Positions 1 through 12,282 of a DNA stretch of 64,000 nucleotides are shown here, one piece after another; positions within the stretch are counted from its first letter, which is position 1; every line of letters starts with the position of its first letter. The DNA is from Mercenaria mercenaria (Eukaryota > Mollusca > Bivalvia > Venerida > Veneridae). Below the pieces are notes generated by a model. The model worked only from the letters and a program-made list of their open reading frames with translations. It did no database searches and had not been told where the DNA came from. The stretch spans positions 51,842,001 to 51,906,000 of the forward strand of contig NC_069371.1 in NCBI RefSeq assembly GCF_021730395.1. Reading direction: 5' to 3'. A program made the position numbers and the translations under genes.

Positions 1-1275
1 AAACGTTGCGGCAAATTTGCCGCAAACGTTTTGGTGAATTTGCCGCAAACTTTCTTTTGGCAAACTTTCACCATGCAAATTAGTTTGCGGCAAATTTGCC
101 GCAAACAATTTTTGCAAACGGATATGCAAATGAAGTTTGCAGCAAATTTGCGGCAAACCAAATTTGCATGGTAAAAGTTTGCCGCATATTCGCCAAAACC
201 TTTCTGGCGAACTTCTGGCAATGTTCTGGCGAGCTTTTGGCAAACTATTTATGCAAATTAGTTTGCGGTGACTTTGCAGCAAACAATTATGCAAATTCGT
301 TTGCCGCAAATTTGCTGCAAACTTTTGGCGCTAAAGTAACAGACCTTTTGTTTTTGAAGAACAAAGGATATATTTTCAAGAAAAGTAAGAAAGGTCTATT
401 TAATTAGCAAAATATCATCTGCTAATAATGATTTTTCTTTCTAAAAAATTATAAAGAAAAATACAAATGCACGAGATCATTATGATAAAGTATGTCGGTA
501 GTAAATATATTTTATGCTTACATGGGTTTGAAACTCTTTAAATATTTCAAAGGAACCGTTGTGAAAGCTGATAACTGATTTGCAAAAATTTCCTCTGTGT
601 GCAAATGTCTTAATAAATTTGCAGATTAACTAAATTATTTATTGCTATCTATTTATCTAATGGTATTTAGGTGACACATGTCTGAAATAATCAAAGGCTA
701 ACCGTATAAAAATCATACAGGTTTTGCATGCGTAATAATGTGAAAACTAACCTTACATCGCAACATTTATCCACGGAATTAAACACAGTATACTTCGGTG
801 ATTTGTCCATCCTTTTGTGGAAGTTTTTGTTTAGTAAAGAAACATAAATAATTCATGTTAATACATCGATGTTCAGTTACTGTTTGGCAGCTTGAAAATG
901 GAGCCAAACTCTATGCAGCCAGTAAAAACAAAGAAGAAGTCATGTGATACTGTTCTGGCAATCCTCTGGCGAACTTTCACATCTGGTCAGATAATTAAAA
1001 GATCATATGGCGAATGTTTTGGAGAAGAAAATATAGATAAAAGATTCTGGTGACGTTTTGGTGAACAAAATCATGTAAAAAAATTTCTGGCGATGTTATG
1101 GCAAACTCTTAATTCAGTTAAGTCTGTGGTGAGTTTGCAGCAAAGTCACCGAAACGTTTGCCGAAAGGTCGCCGCTACCGGCGAACTCCTGCAAACATTA
1201 ATTACTTTGTTCTGGTGAACTAAAATGTTTGCGGCACCGCAACGTTGCGGCAAATTTGCCGCAAACTTTTCATTT
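1..1275. repeat. Palindrome-rich block (foldback-like repeat)
   Basis: Two clusters of short palindromes with the core GCGGCAAATTTGCCGC lie at about 1-350 and 950-1270, on either side of a spacer of about 600 bp without that motif. A 24-bp perfect palindrome sits at 83-106. A near copy of the opening bases recurs at 1238-1266. The phrases TTCTGGCGAAC and TTTGCAGCAAA recur between them. This looks like a foldback-type DNA element or a satellite-like island, possibly cut by the window edge. No protein is supported here: the open frame at 96-407 is made of these repeats. Confidence 0.6.
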
Positions 1276-2476
1276 TGATAAGGGTTGGCGACCCAGAATT
1301 TCGGACGACCCAGAAAATCGAACAGTCGCGTAAACGCTTATTTTGGCGTAATTTTTTATCATTTCTTGACAAGTACATAGATGTTTGCATTATGTGCAAC
1401 ATCATCTGCAATAGTTGCAAATCAGTAAGTTAAACTTTCAAAAATGGAATATTTACATTTCTTCACGAAATGTTGTGACAGCTCTCGCTGGGGGAAACTG
1501 CATGTGCTTTCAGTATACATATGCATGTGCATACATGTTTTGGGGCCCCAACATTATTCAAGGGGAATTCATCTACAATCTGCTAAATGCCGACGAGAAA
1601 ATTGCGTGTTATAAAACAAGTATCAGTGTTTTCCCATTAACACCACGAGTTAAATGCGTTTAAACCAAACTGTTTTACGTAACATTTTGTGTCGTATGTA
1701 GGCCAGCTGGATTTTTCAAACTCTCAACAGCATAAAACATTTACAGTTGAATGTAAACAAGGTAAAACGATACTAAAAATGTCTTTTTATCATTAAAACC
1801 GACCTATACGTGATTCTGCTAAACAGAAGTGATGATAATTAGTACTTTCCTACTGTCCGATTTCTGGGTCCTGCAACACGCTGAAAACGTTAAATTTACG
1901 TACCCTCTTTCGGGCCTCAGTGACGTGTTCAGTTTATTTTTATATACAAACAAATTTGTGTTTAGCGACACCAAAGAACTGAACCTGATTCAGGTATCAT
2001 GTCATGGATCTTGAATTAAAAATTATGACAGATGAAAATGATATAAAATTGTCCAAATCTGGGTCGGCAACCAGTAATGCAACAAGTATCAGGATCGCCA
2101 GTCAGTCCGCAGCAAAGTCGTGGTGTTCTCCGTATTCTTGCTCTCCTTGTTTACTTGTACCCATCTTATTCTTCGATGGAGGAAATTCAGTATAATTCGG
2201 CATTTAAATGTGAACGCACTAGCCGATTCCGGAACAACAAAAACGGTTTCGCGTATATGTGAAACGGTCTTGTAGAAAGATGTTTTCGGTTTCTGCATAG
2301 GCTATATTATATGAAATGGCCCATTGGGCGCAATGCATATTTTTCCGTTCTGTGTAGTTTCGGTCTCGATGTATATGTGAAATGCCCTTTAATTAAGGAA
2401 AATATGTGCTATATGTACTGTTTTCATGTCCATAAACAACATTACCTTGTATTTTAACTTCATTCTCCGGTTACAG
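1276..2476. other. No gene recognised; probably intron of the GABA-B-like gene
   Basis: No exon could be supported. Several short open frames show no family motif and no matching splice sites. The next feature begins in the middle of a receptor (TM5), so this stretch is most simply intron sequence, with earlier exons left of the window. Confidence 0.5.
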
Positions 2477-5223
2477 ATATATATGAATGGAAATGATGCT
2501 GAAGTTCGTCCGTATGTACGAGTTTGCAAGTCGGATTACTCCATGTATTTCGGATGGTCACTGTTCATTACTGAGGGAGTTTTGTTGTGTTTTGGCGCAT
2601 TTCTGGCTTGGGAGACAAGAAATGTTAGTATCTTTTTACCGTAACTCTCTTTTATGTGTTTTAGCGTTCTTTATATTTCTTTGTAATGATGTCGGCTATT
2701 TCCGTCCGAAGTCGTTTTCTCCGTTTGCGATTTCGGCATTCCTCGGCATTCCCCGGCAGTCTCCGGCAGGCATTGAAAGTCACATGCTTGTCAGGACTCA
2801 TTCTCGCATTCAAGATGTTTACCATGATTCAATAGTCTTTGAACGGACGTCTCGGGATTATGAAGGACAACTGGTGGATGAGAATGGTGTTGGCTAATTT
2901 TAGCAGCCGAAGAGTGCCGGAGCAGCGTACGAGAATACGTTTACACACGGACATTACCGAGATTTATTACGGGTGTGTCAAAAACAGAAGTTACACAATA
3001 CTTTGTTTCGCTTATATAACATGTACATTGATTATTAATTATTTAATGATATCAATTCTCAAAAGATCATGATATGAAAAAGTCCTTAAAAGATAAAAAG
3101 ATAGTAAAAAGTGAATTAAATGCAATATATACTTATACAAAACAGTTCTTTTCAGACCTAAGTCAGTTTGCTAGCATGTGAAAAAGACTGTCCAGAGAAT
3201 ATTGCTTACCAATTCAAAATCACGCATAAATTGTAAATGTTCTTGAAAATAATGTAACAAATATAATTCATATCTTTAAGTCATATTTAGAGGCATCCGT
3301 GGCTGAGTGGTCACGGTCGGATCACTTGCCCTTCATCACTTTGGGTTCGAAACACCGCGATGGATATGAAATACTTTGTTGTAATGAAACCATCAAGCTG
3401 GCATAAAGAATTTTAATGGTTCTACCCATATACCCGCCTTTGCCCGAAATAATGCCCGGATAACTGCCTGTGGTATTCTTCTAAAAACAAAGATAAAAAG
3501 TCACCACGTGACATTAATTGTATAGCTGTGACTAAAATCAAACAAAAGAAGCTTATATTTTCTTACAGGTTACAATTCAAGCTCTCAATGATTCACGACA
3601 GATAGGACTTTCCGTGTACAATGTTGTTATTCTAAGCGTGGTTGGTCTTACCCTATCCTTGGCTTTAGAAGATGAAGAAGTTGTGATGTATGGTGTAACG
3701 TCAAGCTTTCTCATCATTGGAACCTTGCTTACGCAACTGGTGATTTTCATACCTAAGGTATACGGACGAATATATATACATAAATGTATATCATTCATGG
3801 GTGAATATTCAATGCTTATATATGTCTCTCTAGCAGGATGTACGCTTGTTATCTCGTTTTATTACATATTTTCAGTGAATTGTTGAAATATTATAGTGAA
3901 ATACATCCGGTACTTTCACATTGAAAAATATCAAATATATTTTTCACTCGTAAGAAACTAGAAAATGGATAAAATTATCAAACTGATAAAAGAAATTGTT
4001 TCACTATGAACATATTACATTTCACCAAGGACGCATGTGAAAATTTGTTTGTATTCACTCGTTCAGATTTTCATTACTGAAACAACAATGCCTTATATTT
4101 TATACCTAGATACTCTAGACTTGAATCTTTTTAATTTTATGTGATGTATGACGGCACTATTCGTGTCATATATAGTCTGTACATCCGAAATTTACAACTC
4201 TTTGTTTGTATCTCATGTCAGACTGCGCTTACTGAAGATCATGTTTACTGTACATGTTTATGCATTTATTGAGACCACTGGTAGCGGATTTAACAATGAG
4301 GTCCTTATTGAATTTATCAGAATGAATTCCTTCTCAGTATTGTATGCGTAGATGAAAATCTGAAAGATACATCTATGGTTGTCATAATGATAAGGATACT
4401 GTACGACATAGGAGAGAAGATGTTTTCCTGATGTGCGGAAAAGTTATTCAATCAGTCTGTGTGAAATCTTGATAGATGGCTTTGTCCTAGAATTGATTTT
4501 CAAAGGAATATGGATGTTTTTCGTCTAGTGCTAGTTACTTTATACCGTGTATAAAAAATGTGCTGTTGCGGATTGCTGTTTATATGACGTGAATTAGTTT
4601 ATGATTTCTGGTTTGGCATTTTAAAATGTCTGGGAGACATACGTTTTTCGTGAAAGGAAGTCTCTATAGTTCTTATAATTATATTAACCCTAAGACAAAG
4701 CATGTTTGTTGAATTATACTTGTGCTCAAATATTTCTATCTTGCTTGAGCAACCATCTAGGGTAGGAAAATCAAATTTTAAAAATATCTCCAGTGAAAAA
4801 CTAACACGTATTTAGCAATCTTTGAACAAAAGTAAGTGTAAACGACAAGATGTTAAAGTTTTGAATTATCCACTTCGTGACAGAGCCCTAATTTACCACC
4901 TTCAAAGCCCTTTTAATGCGTATATCCCTAGGTCATCACATGTCGTACGTAACATTTCGTCGAAATTAAATACAATTAACTGTGTTTGCCTATTTTTACA
5001 GATTCAAGCCGTAAGAAATAAGATATCCGGCAGTGATCTTGTCACATCAGGATTAAACGATATGACCATCGGGACCGACTTCAGACAGAACACGTCTGCA
5101 GTGCAGTCCGCTGAAAGGTCGGCCGTGCTGTCCAGGTGCCCTCCCGTACCTGAAAATATGTCCGGAGGAGTATCAGGAGTCTGTCGCCAACATGTAAAGT
5201 TCGAAGGTCGCCATGTTACCTGA
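2477..5223 (+). CDS. GABA-B-type class C GPCR, 3' part (TM5-TM7 and tail)
   Basis: Three coding exons join in frame at phase 0: 2477-2623, 3569-3757 and 5002-5223 (stop TGA). Each has AG before it, and the two internal ends have GT after. The first encodes TM5 ending in FGAFLAWETRN, the hallmark of the GABA-B receptor TM5/third intracellular loop (FLAYETK/R in vertebrates). The second has the loop VTIQALNDSRQIG, TM6 (SVYNVVILSVVGLTL), TM7 and FIPKV, where vertebrate receptors have FVPK. The third is a 73-residue tail without the long heptad coiled coil that pairs vertebrate GABBR1 and GABBR2. GABA-B receptors are plasma-membrane GPCRs coupling to Gi/o. The Venus-flytrap domain and TM1-4 must lie left of the window. 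The family call is firm; the subtype and the ligand of this paralogue are not. The introns hold a SINE (3294-3535) and otherwise nothing recognised. Confidence 0.85.
3294..3535 (+). mobile_element. tRNA-derived SINE (family 1) in receptor intron
   Basis: A tRNA-like head contains an A-box-like GTGGCTGAGTGGTCACGG and a B-box-like GGGTTCGAAACAC. It is followed by a body shared with 40131-40397 (ACCATCAAGCTGGC, TGGTTCTACCCA, AAAAGTCACCACGTGAC). The pattern is that of a tRNA(Leu/Ser)-like SINE. The 3' end is less clear than in the 40131 copy. Confidence 0.7.
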
Positions 5224-5250
5224 ACTGTGTCGAGGTAGTTTGACAACAAC

Positions 5251-5352
5251 GACAGCAACAACAACAACAAATAATAATAATAATAATAATAGTAATAATA
5301 ATTATACTAATAATAATGTGAAGGAGAAGAAGAAGAAGATTACTAATAATGA
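5251..5352 (+). repeat. AAC/AAT/GAA trinucleotide microsatellite
   Basis: Runs of ACA, AAT and AAG triplets lie just after the receptor stop codon, within its probable 3' UTR. Open frames through it on both strands are simple-sequence artefacts. Confidence 0.8.
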
Positions 5353-5581
5353 TCCTGCAATAACAATTTCTGAATATCATGTTCCTTTGTTTTGATATCA
5401 AAAAATCATTTATCTCTATTATATGGCTGAACAGAATGTTTTCTTGATTTTTTTTCTTTTTGTTCTAAACGTTATATTTTTCGTAAAAAAAAGAAAAGAA
5501 ATTCCGGTAGGCACAATGGCTGGAAAATCATCTAAAATTTAGAGTGTAAATGCTCTGTCTTGAACTGAGTTTTATGTTTTC

Positions 5582-5587
5582 AATAAA
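5582..5587 (+). terminator. Candidate poly(A) signal of the GABA-B-like gene
   Basis: AATAAA lies about 360 bp after the receptor stop and before the zinc-finger start at 5763. The two same-strand genes are closely spaced. Confidence 0.5.
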
Positions 5588-5762
5588 TTATATCTTTATG
5601 TCTACCTGTAGTGTTTTAAAATATATTCATTTATTTTGTTTTATGTTATTAAAAGTCTACAAAATAGAAGAGTTGTCTCCCTTTATATAGTGAACGCCAT
5701 TTGTAGTGTTTCTGTTTACATTATACAATTTGTATATCGGAGAGGTATTTTTGCTCGGGAAA

Positions 5763-8700
5763 ATGAGAAAGCCGTGTAGCAGTGTGTGTAATGTCCAGAT
5801 TACGTGCAGTTGTTGTAATATTCAGTTCTCGTGTGTATGTTCTCTTCATATACATTTCATAAAAGATAAAAATGTGCGTAAGTATTTAATTGATGTAGGA
5901 TCTTGTAAAGCAGAAATTGTATCAAAACAATACATTGAAATCGGAGAGGCTAACTCAGAAATCACAGAAAGATGTTTGGATTTACACAAAGTGGATGGAT
6001 CTACTGATGATGATAATTCTTTTGTTCCTGATACTGTTTCGCCACTTGAATACCGCGATGAATTAGAGAAAACTAGCAAAAACACCCGCGTGGTAAACCC
6101 GGAAGAAATATCTCGCAGTGTCAGCAGTATCAAAGACCATTTGTACATTGATAATGTCGATCAACAAGCAAAGCATGACGCAGATGATGAAACTATTTCA
6201 GAAGGTAATGAATGGCCAGCTTCCGCAGAGGGACAATGTAATGAAGAGTCCAGTTATAAAGGTACTTTTTCGAAGTGGCTAGGGAGGGATCCGGTAACCG
6301 GACCTCTAGGTCCGGTAATCAATATTCTTGCACTGTTAAGTAGAAATTCTGTGAGATGAAAGACCTTGGATGGACTTGAGGCCAAATAAGATAAATGTCA
6401 GCTGACAGACAGAGATGTGTTTCTCGGTGAAGGCCTTATGTGCTTAAGTAAAATTGAGAACATTTACTGTGTACTACACTTTCTCTGAATGTCCTCTATC
6501 TTTGTGTGTATCCTTCAGTCCTTTCAGAGTCATGGCGAGCACATCTTCTGTCGACAAACTCTGTCAGACAGTTTTGGACATACTGGTACGCGTACATTCA
6601 AATTAAATGTACTCATGCCAATATGTTTTTAATATAAAGAATTAATTCTAAAATTAAGCAAGGTAGAGGGGTGACTTTTATACACTGCTGCTGCATATCC
6701 TTTCATTATCGTTTGTAATTGTGTAAAATTCAAACATAATTCCGCAGACTCTGCCTGGTTACTGGACCCCTAGCCACTGCCTTTTCGAAAATCCAAGTCT
6801 AAATTATCTAGATCATTAAATATGATATCAGTAATTTGTAAAAAAAAAAAAACATATACTCCAAGTGAAAAGACACCGATGGAATTGCATTCACTGTTCC
6901 CATATTTAGCTGTTATACTTGATTGAGATTAGAAATGTTACATGTTAAAATGAGTCGAATTGTAACAATTATGACATATCGATTGTTGACTCCATTAGGT
7001 ATTCAAAGAAAAACTTGCTAGTCGCTTTTAAAGATATTACACGAAAGCTAACTTCTCATTGTTTATTGCATTTCATTAAAGTGTTTTATTTTGTCTACAG
7101 ATAGTCGCACAACAAAGAAAATGAAGGACACAGAAGGACTGAAACGTGGTAAATTGCTATCGAGTAATATAAAGGTTTGGACATACTATTTGCTGATATG
7201 CTACGTTTATTAAAGCATTTGTAAACCCTTATATTTGCCTTCCTTTCGTAACATTATTTGGCTGTTAAGGTAGGCACTAATGCTTTTTTTCCACTAACAA
7301 AGTTAAATATATGTATATGCCGTACTCTTTGAAAGGTAAAGTAGTGTTTGGTCAATTCAATAACAATTACCAAATAATTGTTAAAAGAAAGGATGGGGGA
7401 AATTAAAGCAAAATGATCTAGCCCTGACAGATGTATTACCATATTAAATTGAGTACCACACAATATTAACTTTGCTTTCAACTTGCACAACAACGCATCT
7501 TTATCATGTTCATGCTTTTCTTTTACTTTGGAGGCCTTTCACTTTTCACGGGAGCTGTTGAAGTAGGGTTGCTCTGTATGGTAACTTAGAAAAAAAGAGC
7601 AATTTGGCCATTTTTGATAGGTTCTAGTTGTGTCTGAAATAAAATTATGTTCCAACAACTGCATACGTTAATAATTATCTTCCAGGTACCTTGTGATATA
7701 TGTGGTCACGTGTTTAAAAAGCGTAACCTTAAACGACATATGCAAAGTCACGCAACCACGAAGGAGTTTACATGTGAAATTTGTCAAAAGGTATGAATTC
7801 ATAGTTAAAGTTTTTACAGGAAGCAGATTAGCATTTAAGTCTCATTTTTAGAAATTTTTTCACCTGTGATATAAGCTACCAGTAAAGACTAACATTTCTC
7901 AGTCCCTTGATTCCTGACCCATGTCCGTAGAGCGTTTCCATCTGAAGAATGTGTACTTCAAACAGCCCCATGTATTTACATCCAGATGGTAACAGCATAG
8001 TCACAATTCATTCTGCATATTTCCCTTCCTTACTCACTGATTTATTCATTCGAATGTTGCATACATTCACAGCAATTAACTTAACTAAACAAACGGCGGA
8101 TGTTGGAGGAGCGAACGGCCCAACGTCACATCACAACGCAATGCTTTCCATAGGCATCTTCGAGGAAGGTGCACGTTTTTCTTATGATGACGTTACGTTA
8201 AAAAATATTGGTAGCCTTTGGATAGTTGCGACCTCTAAATTACTCCCTCATACACTTCCAGCCATTCATAATTGATCATTTTTTAGGTTTTCAGAACAGA
8301 AAGTAGCTTACATGGACACCAACTACACCATAGGACAAAGAAGGATCTCATTTGCCATTTCTGTGGTAAACAATTCAACAATGGGCCAAATCTCCGCCAG
8401 CACATCAAATCCCACACAAGAGAGAGAACGCTCAAATGTCCGCTTTGTCCAAAGATGTTCGGAAGTAATTATGTCCTTAAGGATCACGTATCAAGACATT
8501 CAGGTATGCCACCTTTCGAACATTAAATGTGACATTTTTGTCTAAAAGACGCGCTACCGGATTAATGCCAAACGTTTCGAAATTTGTGTATTGTTTCAAT
8601 TGGTTAAGTATTATATAAAAATTCGGGTAGTATACACAAAAATAATCATATAGTCTGTAAAATCTACTGAAGAAAATATATTTAAAGTGTTTCTCATGCA

Positions 8701-9821
8701 ATATAAATGATATGTAGATCAGAGGGCATTTTACTATAGTATACTTTCTCATTCCGATAACACATTTGCTTAAACTTATTTGATAATTAATTTTACTGAT
8801 TTATGATTTCTGACACTGAAAGCTAGTATACGTTACGGTTTGTATCAGTTTTAAAGGTTTTTGATAATTTAACATAAATCTGAAGGAACGGCTGTTTAAT
8901 CTTGGAAGTTCTTTGATTTATCTGAACCTTAGGGAATGGCCAGGATTCCTCGAGATTAATTATTAGATTAAAATGGTTATAAAACACCGTATCAAGCATA
9001 CATCACAGGTTCCGTGACAAAGTTTACTTATAAATTCTCAGTTATTACGGGGATCAAAGAGCTATAAAAATAAATACTTCTTTGCGGGGATCGATCACCT
9101 TACTATCACTTTATCTCAACTGAACCTGTGGAAAAAGTCACCTATACATAATTATGAAAACTCTCCAAGATGTAAATACTTTAATATCATTCTTTCTTTC
9201 CTTTATAACTGGGATTTGAATGTTCAGTTTATTACTGTTGATTAGCTAGAATAATAATTTGCGAGGTTTTTAGCCCTAACTTATATGTAAATTGGGAAGA
9301 TGGAATTCACGGGATACAGACAAAATCCCCCTGGACAAAATCAGCCTGCTCTGTTTGACATAGGCGGACAAAATCCCAGTTTCAGTTTTTCCTGTACATG
9401 TTTATCCGAATGTTCGCTAGTCCCGGTAATATTATATTTACAGTTGTATTGTTTTTCATTTTTGTTCATCTTTTTTAATTTTAAAGCTTATGTTCAACAG
9501 ATTCAAAAGAGGGTTTTCTCCACCCTTATCAAATTGAGCAGGAGGGAATTTGTTCGAGTAGGTGGAGTGGTGGTGAGGTTGATTTTGTATTTGCAGAAAC
9601 TTGAACGTTTGTGTATAATTGCAGGTGAAAAGCCCCACACGTGTACAATATGCAACCGTTCCTTCAGGAAACCACAGGAAGTGAAACGTCACATGACATT
9701 TCACTCGGATGCGCGTGATCACATGTGCAGGATTTGTGAGAAGAGGTTCAAGTCGAAAAGTAATCTTGTCAAGCATGAGAAAATACATGACAGAAAAAAG
9801 AAGACAAAGTCTGAAATTTGA
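5763..9821 (+). CDS. C2H2 zinc-finger protein, five exons, about 363 aa
   Basis: Exons 5763-6261, 7101-7174, 7686-7790, 8287-8503 and 9625-9821 (TGA) join in frame with AG/GT borders. The start is the ATG at 5763 (A at -3); an upstream in-frame GTG at 5706 is not a credible eukaryotic start. Exon 1 could instead end at 6204, which keeps the same phase. Residues 1-166 are acidic and probably disordered, with a degenerate finger near the N-terminus (CSCC at 15-18, one His). Exons 3-5 encode six fingers: PCDICGHVF (one residue short between Cys and His), FTCEICQKVF (split by an intron), ICHFCGKQF, KCPLCPKMF, HTCTICNRSF and HMCRICEKRF. The HSGEKP linker precedes finger 5. The protein ends in the basic tail DRKKKTKSEI, which could serve in nuclear localisation. 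This fits a nuclear DNA-binding protein; no orthologue or target can be named. Introns 1-4 show nothing else except a short hairpin repeat at 9051-9093. Confidence 0.85.
9051..9093 (+). repeat. Short hairpin repeat (about 45 bp), copy 1
   Basis: GATCAAAGAGCTATAAAAAT is followed by AAATACTTCTTTG, an imperfect inverted repeat. Related copies lie at 14935-14980, 16243-16300 and, reversed, 46288-46330. Confidence 0.5.
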
Positions 9822-10106
9822 CCTGGATATATCGGGGCTTCCGAAACTGCTGCTGTAGCAATATCACTCCAAAAGTTGTTGGTCATTATAATGAATATTG
9901 CAATGCCCATAGATACAAGCCTGTATTGGAGTCGGGCATGTCCGCTCTACCGTCTGTAATTCATTTCCAGAGACACGCTGTGGGTTGTGGGCTGATTCTG
10001 TGGGGGTATAAATAGGCTCCCACGATTTCAGTCGTGGTCTCCAACTTCAAAATTCGCACTTGCCACCGTTTTGCTATAAATTAGATCTGAAAGTGTGCAT
10101 TCATAT
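9822..10106 (+). other. Zinc-finger 3' UTR / intergenic
   Basis: No further gene is seen. The first plausible AATAAA is at 10138-10143 and lies inside the palindromic repeat that follows. Confidence 0.45.
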
Positions 10107-10250
10107 CTACTAAAATATCTATGTAATAATTCTTTATAATAAATTTACTGCAAGATGGAAATAACGGTTTATTTTCCATCTTTGGCAGTAAATTTATTAA
10201 ATAAAAAAAATTAATTACATAGAATATTCTTTTAGTATATATTTTAGTGT
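10107..10250. repeat. Palindromic MITE-like element
   Basis: Left arm (TAATAAATTTACTG, AAGATGGAAATAA) and right arm (TTATTTTCCATCTT, CAGTAAATTTATT) are inverted around CGGT; the outer parts (TCTATGTAAT, ATTACATAGA) also pair. It is an AT-rich hairpin of about 145 bp with no coding capacity. Confidence 0.7.
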
Positions 10251-10469
10251 AATCCACTTAGTCAATTTATCTCGGGTGCTGACAGTTCGCGTCATTCTTG
10301 TGGTTGCATCGCGACTGTTTTTACCGTGCATCTTTAATTGTTTTATTCGTATAGTTTCACCGTATCTTACACAGAAGTTGTTAAGGTTACACAGAATAAA
10401 TTTTAGAAAACCTTTAATAATCTTCTGTGGTATTTTCCTAGTTATAAGTATTTCTCAAGGGTCATTTTT

Positions 10470-11160
10470 AGCTCGACTATTCGAAGAATAGGGGAGCTAT
10501 CCTACTCGCCCCGGCGTCGGCGTAAGCGTTAGCGTTAGCGTCACACAAATGTTAAAATTTGCGTACCACCCCAAATATTTTCAAAGTTCATTGAGATGTT
10601 GCTTTCATATTTTGCATACTTGTTTACCATTATGACCTCAGTCTGTAAAAAGGAGGAGGCAACTCTATCAAGCATTTTGACTGAATTATGGCCCCTTTTC
10701 GACTTAGAATATGCTTATTCTAATGTTGAAGTTTGCGTACCACCCCAAATATTTCAAAATCCATTGAGATATTGCTTTGATATTTTGCATACTTGTTTAC
10801 CATCATGACCCCAGTCTGTAAAAAGGACGAGGCAACTCTATCAAGCATTTTGACTGAATTATGGCCCCTTTTCGACTTAGAATATGTTTATTTAATGTTA
10901 AAGTTTTACTCATAACTTACTGTGAAATCATTTATATTCGTGGGGGATTAATTTTCGTGGTTGAGTCAATCCCAACGAACAAGTAAAAATCCCATTAATT
11001 TTATGTTCAGATGTTGAAATCCACGAATTAATCCCCACGAAATTGCCGTTTTGACCAAAACCACGGAATTTCATGCCCACGAAATTAAATGATTTTACAG
11101 TATATTATACTATCAAGCACTGAGAATAGTCGAGCGCGCTGTCACCTGACAGCTCTTGTT
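10470..11160 (+). mobile_element. Hairpin-headed element, family A copy 1
   Basis: The head AGCTCGACTATTCGAAGAAT is followed by CCCCGGCGTCGGCG and GTTAGC repeats. The body holds two units starting near CGTACCACCCCAAATATTT. The tail has GAATAGTCGAGC, then a hairpin GCTGTCACCTGACAGC and the end TCTTGTT. The tail arm AATAGTCGAGC complements the head arm GCTCGACTATT. A palindromic MITE is inserted at 10917-11101. The plan resembles non-autonomous Helentron-like elements. Confidence 0.7.
10917..11103. mobile_element. TIR MITE inserted in family A copy 1
   Basis: ACTGTGAAATCATTTA on the left and TAAATGATTTTACAGT on the right are inverted and flanked by TA. The inner parts (TTCGTGGG, CCCACGAA) are also inverted. 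It is about 185 bp and non-coding. TA flanks suggest a Tc1/mariner-type origin. Confidence 0.7.
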
Positions 11161-11235
11161 CTTAAATAAAACAATGTTGGAGTCCAAACACTAGATATTT
11201 ATAGGGTAGAACCACTCGACGCCAGCCCAGCAGTG

Positions 11236-11545
11236 TACAGTCTACAGAGGTCCGGTCACGTTGGGCAACCTACATAGTTACTGTCACGGCGAGCAGCCTA
11301 CGTAGCTCAGTCACGGCGAACAGCCAACAGAGGTCCAGTCACGGAGAGCAACCTACAGAGTTCCAGTCACGGCGAGCAACCTACAGAGTTCCAGTCACGT
11401 TAGCAGCCTACAGCAGTCTACTATAATTCCGGTCCATAGAGTCCAATCTACATAGTTCCAGCCATGGTGGGTAACATATAGAGTGCCAGTCAAGCTGGCC
11501 ATTCTACAGTCTATTTAGTTTCGGTCTACCTTGAGCAGACTGTTG
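11236..11545 (+). repeat. 28-bp degenerate minisatellite
   Basis: About ten imperfect copies of a unit like GTCACGGCGAGCAACCTACA plus GAGTTCCA. The central copies (11338-11394) are most alike; the outer ones decay. Confidence 0.75.
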
Positions 11546-11939
11546 TGTGTCCAATCACGTCTACCGAACTTCAGTGAATCGTAAGGCGTATTGATTAATG
11601 AGAATTTAGCTTCAGGTTTATACTTCTCAAGTGCCAACACCATTAATATACATATATATTGTACTTGATACCCGACCAACAGTAATTAAAGTCCAGTCCA
11701 GTCCCAAGGGATTCTGTCAGTATTTATTGGCATAGGTGCAGCAGCGACTGACCACTGACTTAGCATATAGGCCATATAAAAATATTTAATTACTGAAGCG
11801 TCGCACAAGGGCAGGAGCGTAACAATATTATTTCTTGAACAGCGTTGAACGTCATATCGGCGAGCAAGAAAAGAAACCCACACAAAACAGGCAAACATAT
11901 TTGGTGAATCGTTGATAATGTGTTATAATCGAGATTTAT

Positions 11940-12282
11940 ATCTCAAACAGTGATTTGCTCTTCCTCTCAAAACGCTCATTGTGTGAAGTTACAACTAAGT
12001 ACCTTCAATACTTTTTGAGTTATGGTCCAGACAAGAAATGTGGTGGACGGACGGCCGAGCGTACCTACATATGGGTATTTATGTGGCTTCTCTTTTGTTC
12101 TCTCTATTGTTCTTTTAGCCACGTAAAAGAAAAATAGCCACATAAAAGACTTACGGAATGAATGACATCAAAGAAAAAAAACAGTTACCTATTGTTCCTA
12201 TAGCCACTTAAGTATGCAAATGTGGGCTCGGACAGACGGACGGACAAGGTGGCGACTATATGATTTCCCTTAGGGGAGCATA
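11940..12282 (-). mobile_element. Hairpin-headed element, family J copy 1 (reverse)
   Basis: Read on the minus strand it opens with TTATGCTCCCCTAAGGGAAA, then a CCGTCCGTCTGTCC-type simple repeat, matching the plan of the other families. It is one of the few copies lying in the opposite orientation. The inner boundary near 11940 is approximate. Confidence 0.45.

Noticed and set aside
5216-5401. Isoleucine-rich antisense open frame
   Set aside because: It is produced by the AAT/AAC microsatellite in the receptor 3' UTR.
5706-5762. Extension of the zinc-finger protein upstream of the ATG at 5763
   Set aside because: The upstream frame would have to begin at GTG, which is not a likely eukaryotic start.
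6535-6592. Possible extra zinc-finger exon (after TTTCAG, before GTACGCG)
   Set aside because: Its phase does not fit between exon 1 and exon 2 of the model, and no reading has a family motif.
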